Both the position numbers and the translations under genes were made by a program. A stretch of 64,000 nt of DNA from Slackia faecicanis (GTDB taxonomy: Bacteria > Actinomycetota > Coriobacteriia > Coriobacteriales > Eggerthellaceae), in contig NZ_QICB01000002.1 of NCBI RefSeq assembly GCF_003725295.1, forward strand, positions 456,620 to 520,619, read 5' to 3'. Positions 59,988 through 64,000 of this stretch are shown in pieces. The notes under the pieces were generated by a model. That model was not told the origin of the DNA. It ran no database searches and was given only the letters and a program-made list of their open reading frames with translations. Each line of letters opens with the position of its first letter. Position 1 is the stretch's first letter.

Positions 59988-61115
59988 TTTTCTTTTCTGC
60001 CCCTTGAACGTCACAGGTTCGAACTCGAGGACACGGTCGGCCTCGATATCGCCTCCCACCGTGAGCGCCTTGCGGATGCAGGCGTCTTCGCACAAACGAC
60101 ACTGCACGCAATCGGCCAGTCGGAACTCGAGGCTGTCGAGCTCGGGCTTTCTCGGCCCGTCGACGAACACCTTGCGCAACGCGCCCGTCGGGCAGAAGGT
60201 CGCGCACATGCCGCACATCATGCAGGCCGTCTCGTCGATCCGCACATCGCCCCAAAGCTTCGTCGAAAGCACCGTTCCAGGTTCGGGGTCGCCCAATTCG
60301 TACAGATCTTCCAGCAGGGCCTCATGGCTGTGCGCCCGCACGTGGGGCATGGTGCCCGAAGCGTCCACCTTCAGCATGGAGCGCAGGCTTTGCGCATCGC
60401 GCTTGATGCCCAGCTCGTTTTCCACCGTGACGGCCACCGCTTCGGCGGCGACGTCTTTCACCGACGCCTTCGCCGCCGTGAAAAAGCCCCTGCGCGAAAC
60501 GCCGCCCGTGCCTTGGGCCACGCTGTCGGCCAGCGCGGCGGCGGGCACCTCCTGGCTGCGATAGGCTCGCGCGGGGCTGCCCCACGCCTCGAGCAGCGCG
60601 TTCGCCTCTTCGACCGTTTCATCGAAGCCTGCCGCGGCGCGACGGTATTTGCACGTCGCGCACACGCCGTCGACCGCCGCCACCGACGATGCGCCGCGCG
60701 CGCATGCGCCCACGAGCTGTTCGACGTTCACGCGCGACACGCACGGCACCGTCGCCACAGCGTCGGCGTCGGCCTTGCGCTTCGCGGCCACGCGCGCACA
60801 CACCAGCACGGCATGACCGTCCAGCGCGCGCGCCGAACGGTCGATCGCGGCGGCCAGGGAGGCGTCGTCGGGATCGCGGAAGCGAATGGCGCTCGTCGGG
60901 CACGCCGAGGCGCAGGCTCCGCAGCTCACGCATTGCTGCGCGTCGATCTTAAGCTCGTTTCCCTGCAGGGAAATGGCGCCCGACGGGCACGCATCGACGC
61001 AGCGCGAGCACGACGCGTTCCTGTTGCGCACCCTCACGCAATGCGGCGGATCGATATGAAGCGCCTTGCTTTCGAGGCGCTCCATGATTTCGACCATATC
61101 CATCACCGACGGCAT
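59964..61115 (-). CDS. Multi-cluster 4Fe-4S protein with MvhD-like segment
   Basis: 383 residues. N-terminal Cys groups CSRCVDACP and CVSCGACASACP supply two [4Fe-4S] clusters. A middle domain (VPCVSRVNVEQLVGACARGASSV...CATCKY) resembles the MvhD/FrhD fold that passes electrons in hydrogenase-heterodisulfide systems. C-terminal groups CMMCGMCATFCP and CVQCRLCEDAC add two clusters. An internal SRRGFF sequence near residue 200 is Tat-like but not N-terminal, so it is not an export signal as it stands. The ATG at 61115 follows mobB-mobA by 4 bp. The partner and role are unknown. Confidence 0.8.
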   Translation of the reverse strand: MPSVMDMVEIMERLESKALHIDPPHCVRVRNRNASCSRCVDACPSGAISLQGNELKIDAQQCVSCGACASACPTSAIRFRDPDDASLAAAIDRSARALDGHAVLVCARVAAKRKADADAVATVPCVSRVNVEQLVGACARGASSVAAVDGVCATCKYRRAAAGFDETVEEANALLEAWGSPARAYRSQEVPAAALADSVAQGTGGVSRRGFFTAAKASVKDVAAEAVAVTVENELGIKRDAQSLRSMLKVDASGTMPHVRAHSHEALLEDLYELGDPEPGTVLSTKLWGDVRIDETACMMCGMCATFCPTGALRKVFVDGPRKPELDSLEFRLADCVQCRLCEDACIRKALTVGGDIEADRVLEFEPVTFKGQKRKQGSFLGR

Positions 61116-61119
61116 GCGA

Positions 61120-62301
61120 TCACCTATCTCCGTCTTCTTCGATGGAACGCTCGATGCGGGCAAGCTCGTCGGGCGTGTTCACGTTGATGAAGCAGCCGCC
61201 CTCGGGAACGGCGCGGCGCAGCTCGTCGCGATGCAGGATGCCCAGCTTCACGTCGTCGAAGAAATCGCGGGCGCGCACCATGCCGCGGTCGATGGCGGCC
61301 TGGGCGGCCGGCAGGCACGCTTCCTTGCGATACACCGCATGGAAGGGCTCGTAGCCGAATTTGTTCGCGGGCACGATGGCGTCGTAGCGGCCTTCGTGCA
61401 GGATATGGGCCTCTTCGACGATCAGCGGGGCCGAAGCGAACACCATATCGCATGCCACGATGGCGACCAGCGGGTTGCTCGCCGCCTCGAACGCCGTTGC
61501 CATGCCCCTCAAAGCGCCGCGTTCTTCATAGCGGTCGGTGACCAGGCGAATGGGACACCCTGCATCGATATCGTCGAGAAAGCCCAGACGCTCGGGTTCG
61601 TTGGTGGTGACGATCAGCTCGTCGGCCGCGGGAGCCACGCGCGACACGATGCGTTCGAGCAGCGGGCGGCCCGAGAATCCAACCGTGGCCTTGCTCTGGC
61701 CCATGCGGCGCGATTCGCCGCCCGCCTGGATGGCGACCGTCAGAGCAGGGCGCGCGAAACGCTCGACCAGGTAATCGGCGATGCCCGCCACGTCTTCGAG
61801 GCCGAAGGCCCGCATGCCGCGCGCGAGTGCGGCCGCCGCCACTTCGTCCATATCGGTCACCACAGCGCACGGCACGGCGCCGCGCACGCTGCCGACGGCC
61901 AGGAATTCCTCCGCCGCGGCCAGGTCGCGCTCGTTCGCGCGACGGATGACCTCGATGACGGGAAGGCCGCTTTGGCGATAGCCCTCCACGATCACCAGGT
62001 CGTGATCGGGCATCGACGCCACCACCTGGTCGCAGGTCGGCTCTTCGCGCAGCTCCGTCACGCGGGCCATGCGGATGGGCGACACGATCACCGTGTCGCA
62101 CGAACCGGCCTCGCGGTGGCGAAACGAATCCTTTCCCGGATAATCGATATCGAATTCGCAATGGCCGTGATGCTTGACCGTTCCGATATTCAGCCCGCGC
62201 GAGACCAGTTCGGCGATAACTTTGACGAGCAACGTGGTCTTGCCCGAGTTGTGGCGGCCTACGAACGAAACCGCAGGACTTGGCTTATGGAGCGTGAACA
62301 T
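61120..62301 (-). CDS. mobAB: MobB-MobA fusion (molybdopterin-guanine dinucleotide synthesis)
   Basis: 393 residues in two parts. Residues 1-175 are MobB, a GTP-binding adaptor with P-loop GRHNSGKTTL at 15-24. From about 185 the MobA guanylyltransferase begins (AIQAGGESRRMGQSKATV) with the Asp-rich VAIVACDMVF motif for the metal. Together they attach GMP to molybdenum cofactor, giving the MGD form used by DMSO-reductase-family enzymes such as that at 39-41 kb. GGAGGGG lies before the ATG at 62301. Confidence 0.92.
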   Translation of the reverse strand: MFTLHKPSPAVSFVGRHNSGKTTLLVKVIAELVSRGLNIGTVKHHGHCEFDIDYPGKDSFRHREAGSCDTVIVSPIRMARVTELREEPTCDQVVASMPDHDLVIVEGYRQSGLPVIEVIRRANERDLAAAEEFLAVGSVRGAVPCAVVTDMDEVAAAALARGMRAFGLEDVAGIADYLVERFARPALTVAIQAGGESRRMGQSKATVGFSGRPLLERIVSRVAPAADELIVTTNEPERLGFLDDIDAGCPIRLVTDRYEERGALRGMATAFEAASNPLVAIVACDMVFASAPLIVEEAHILHEGRYDAIVPANKFGYEPFHAVYRKEACLPAAQAAIDRGMVRARDFFDDVKLGILHRDELRRAVPEGGCFINVNTPDELARIERSIEEDGDR

Positions 62302-62448
62302 CTGCTCCCCTCCCCCTTGTATGAAAACCGGCGTTACGGGCGCCGTCCCCGATCCCCTGAAAAGCCCTGCCGAAACAGCAGGAGAAATGCGCCGCATGCG
62401 CGCTCGCGCCGACCTGCGACCGGCGACGCGAGCATCAGCGGCCCCTTG

Positions 62449-62868
62449 TTATTCGGCGTAGATCTCGCGCTCGACGACGAGATTGTTTTTGATATGGCCC
62501 ACGAGCTTCTGCAGCGCATCCACCGCGTTCGGGCGAATGTCGGCGCCGATCAACACGTACATCAAAGAGTCGCCCACGGAAAGCCTTCCCTCGTTGAGCC
62601 ACACGCGGACGTAATAGACGCCTGGCCAGGTTTTCGCGTCTTCCACGGCTTTGGCAAGGCCCTCTTCATCGTAGGAGAATTCGACTGCCTCGACGGCGCC
62701 GAGCTTCGCCGCTTCGGCGGCCTCCTCCGACGTAGCGGCACGGACCTGCTGCTTCGGCGTGATACGCACGACGCCGTTGTGGGTCAGATACATTCCGACG
62801 TTGCCCGCCTGCTCGTCGAGCTTCGCTTCTTCGAGCCAACGGTCGATAGAGGGGAGCTGCTTAGCCAT
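62449..62868 (-). CDS. Divergent MoaE-like protein
   Basis: 139 residues. The N-terminal VGMYLTHNGVVR lines up with the GAVVTFxGxVR start of MoaE, the large subunit of molybdopterin synthase, and the end DALQKLVGHIKNNLVVEREIYAE lines up with its YLKxxxPxWKRE. The first catalytic Lys (HIK) is kept but the second (WK) is Glu, and the C-terminal tail is missing. No moaD is visible in this window. AAAGGGAA precedes the ATG at 62868. The MoaE assignment is by alignment from memory. Confidence 0.7.
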   Translation of the reverse strand: MAKQLPSIDRWLEEAKLDEQAGNVGMYLTHNGVVRITPKQQVRAATSEEAAEAAKLGAVEAVEFSYDEEGLAKAVEDAKTWPGVYYVRVWLNEGRLSVGDSLMYVLIGADIRPNAVDALQKLVGHIKNNLVVEREIYAE

Positions 62869-63083
62869 GTGTTCCCTTTCGTTAGAACATCGCCGCCTCC
62901 GAGGCGCCGATGCGTCGTCATTTCCGCGGTCGGCCAGTCGAACGGTTCGAAACCGTCGAAGCGACACGCCTTTCCAAGGGTACCCGAATTCGACACGGCG
63001 CGCAAAAGACGAACGAGACCGCCGCCGCAGAAGATGCCGCTTTCCATCGGGAGCCCGAAACAAGACGCTTCAGGACAAAAAGA

Positions 63084-63116
63084 AAAGACCCTGGCGCGGA
63101 CGCGGCCAGGGTCTTT
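63084..63116 (-). terminator. Intrinsic terminator of the YerC-like gene
   Basis: 12-bp perfect stem AAAGACCCTGGC/GCCAGGGTCTTT followed on the minus strand by TTCTTTTTG. It lies 22 bp past the stop. The rest of 62869-63138 shows no gene. Confidence 0.9.
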
Positions 63117-63138
63117 CGTTTGAACATATGCTCCTGCA

Positions 63139-63429
63139 TCACTCGTGGGAAGCAAGCACGTCGAGTGCATGGCGGTATCCGCCGCTGCCGTAGTTGAGTG
63201 CCTTCGAGACGCGCGCGATCGTAGTCGCAGAAGCGCCGGTAGCCTCGGCGATAGCGGTATAAGGATTTCCCGCATCCAAAAGACGGGCGACCGAAAGACG
63301 CTGCGAGGTCTCTTTGATCTCACGAATGGTGAACAGGTCTTCGAACAATGCGTAGAGCTCGTCTTTGTCCGTCATAGCCGACAAGACCTCAAGCAGGTTC
63401 TCCACCTCAGGCGTACGCAGATTGCTCAT
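63139..63429 (-). CDS. YerC/YecD-family TrpR-related regulator
   Basis: 96 residues, the normal length for the family. The helix-turn-helix RLSVARLLDAGNPYTAIAEATGASATTIARVSKAL is typical of the TrpR superfamily; YerC/YecD proteins lack a known ligand. It is a probable DNA-binding protein of unknown regulon. GGTGGG lies before the ATG at 63429; the longer frame upstream is not family-like. It stands alone between the MoaE-like gene and the rRNA. Confidence 0.9.
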   Translation of the reverse strand: MSNLRTPEVENLLEVLSAMTDKDELYALFEDLFTIREIKETSQRLSVARLLDAGNPYTAIAEATGASATTIARVSKALNYGSGGYRHALDVLASHE

Positions 63430-63873
63430 ATCCCACCCACTTTCATTACGTTGCTCCACTATTTTACTCCACTTTGATGGAGTGGTTTCAGAAAAACCGA
63501 CGCATCGGACCGACAAACGGCCGAATGCACGGATATTCCAAACTCAAATAGGGAGAAACCACGCCCTATAAGCCGAATCGCATCGTTTCATTCCGACGGC
63601 CGAAAGCAGTCCTGCATACATGGGAAGAAAACGCCCGATGATTCCGCCGCAAACAAGCGGAAACCCGTCGATGCGGTATGCAGCGCACCCAAGCGAAAAT
63701 GGCGTTAAGCGCGCATGACGAATACGAAAGATGCGGTCTCTTAACAGACACCCTTTCGGCTAAGAGACGAAAGCGACGACGAACGCTTCGAAGGCTCGCG
63801 CATCGGCCGGCGAACCGAAAAGCCTTTCGTCGTTCCGACATCGCTCCATGCACAATGGTGCATGTGCAAAAGA
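63430..63873. other. Gene-free interval before the 5S rRNA
   Basis: No convincing gene. It holds an 8-bp stem (63736-63743 with 63761-63768) and otherwise mixed-composition sequence. A 95-codon open frame on the minus strand has Arg/Cys-rich composition and no RBS, and I do not call it. Confidence 0.5.
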
Positions 63874-63897
63874 AAAGGGATCCCGAAGGATCCCTTT
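63874..63897 (-). terminator. Intrinsic terminator of the rRNA operon
   Basis: 10-bp perfect stem AAAGGGATCC/GGATCCCTTT with a TTCG loop on the minus strand, followed by TCTTTTGC. It lies about 20 bp past the 5S rRNA 3' end. Confidence 0.88.
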
Positions 63898-63917
63898 CCG
63901 GCGCGAAAGCGCCGCGC

Positions 63918-64000
63918 GCGAGCGCGACGACCCTGCCTTCCGCGGACTACACCGCAGTACGTCGGGCGATGGCGGGCTTAGCTGCCGGGTTCGGCATGGG
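63918..64000 (-). rRNA. rrf: 5S ribosomal RNA, 3' part, truncated by the window edge
   Basis: On the minus strand the sequence begins CCCATGCCGAACCCGG, the universal loop C/helix III region of 5S rRNA, and continues with GCTAAGCCC and a GGTGTAGTCCGCGG helix V. The first 30-35 nt lie beyond the right edge. The exact 3' end is estimated from E. coli 5S length and could differ by a few bases. The 23S gene should be further right, on the same strand. Confidence 0.93.

Noticed and set aside
63566..63853. 95-codon minus-strand frame before the 5S rRNA
   Set aside because: No RBS, Arg/Cys-rich composition and no recognisable domain.

Overview
The window is high-GC, gene-dense DNA from what looks like an anaerobic actinobacterium of the class Coriobacteriia, most likely Eggerthellaceae. 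The genus cannot be fixed from sequence alone. The case rests on the uniform high GC, an NrfD-type respiratory molybdoenzyme operon, two membrane-embedded LuxR regulators of the kind common in Eggerthella relatives, and a very complete molybdenum uptake and cofactor locus. About 50 protein genes, most on the minus strand, and the 3' part of a 5S rRNA are present. No tRNA, CRISPR array, transposase or prophage gene was seen.

Region by region. 0-15 kb is housekeeping: a Pit phosphate transporter with its PhoU-like partner, an MBL-fold hydrolase, RelA/SpoT, a RecJ-RecQ fusion, peptidyl-tRNA hydrolase, a DUF2974 hydrolase, Prs, GlmU and a divergent TrmB. At 15.2-20.9 kb is a five-gene ABC importer that I read as nickel uptake. 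Its first ATPase has a His-rich N-terminus, and two GTGTTAC-N13-GTAACAC type operators (NikR-like) overlap the only good promoter. At 21.2-26.5 kb lies a cassette DUF1177 / DUF917 / hydantoinase-oxoprolinase / DUF917 of unknown substrate, followed upstream by a UvrA-like ATPase and a divergent nitrilase-superfamily amidase. Then come GlmM, a DMT exporter and LuxS, a very AT-rich structured island, and an HpaII-type (CCGG) restriction-modification pair whose two genes both use non-ATG starts. The L13-S9 ribosomal operon follows.

37.7-48 kb is respiratory. A Tat-exported bis-MGD-type oxidoreductase with FeS and NrfD subunits sits divergent from a 12-TM LuxR regulator, and a perfect 17-bp palindrome made of NarL-like heptamers lies between them. 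Next comes a triheme cytochrome c fused to a sulfite-oxidase-like fold plus a second sulfite-oxidase-like secreted protein, divergent from a second 12-TM LuxR regulator. A thioredoxin and ArgS follow.

50.8-62.9 kb is the molybdenum locus: a methyltransferase, MoeA, MogA, MoaC, MoaA, ModC, ModB (with an unusual large extracytoplasmic N-domain), ModA, a ModE-like DNA-binding protein, an FeS protein, a MobB-MobA fusion and a divergent MoaE-like protein. A 13-bp-arm palindrome covers the modA promoter, so molybdate uptake is probably repressed by ModE-Mo. This locus would supply the cofactor for the reductase at 38-41 kb. The window ends with a YerC/TrpR-like regulator and the 3' part of a 5S rRNA on the minus strand, so an rRNA operon lies just beyond the right edge.

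The strongest candidates for something new are the triheme-cytochrome/sulfite-oxidase-fold pair (Sec signals, degraded cofactor site) with its membrane LuxR regulator, the reductase with no Cys/Sec at the expected Mo-ligand position, the ModB ectodomain, the DUF917/DUF1177 cassette, the AT-rich structured island, and the 108-nt structured tandem repeats at the left edge.
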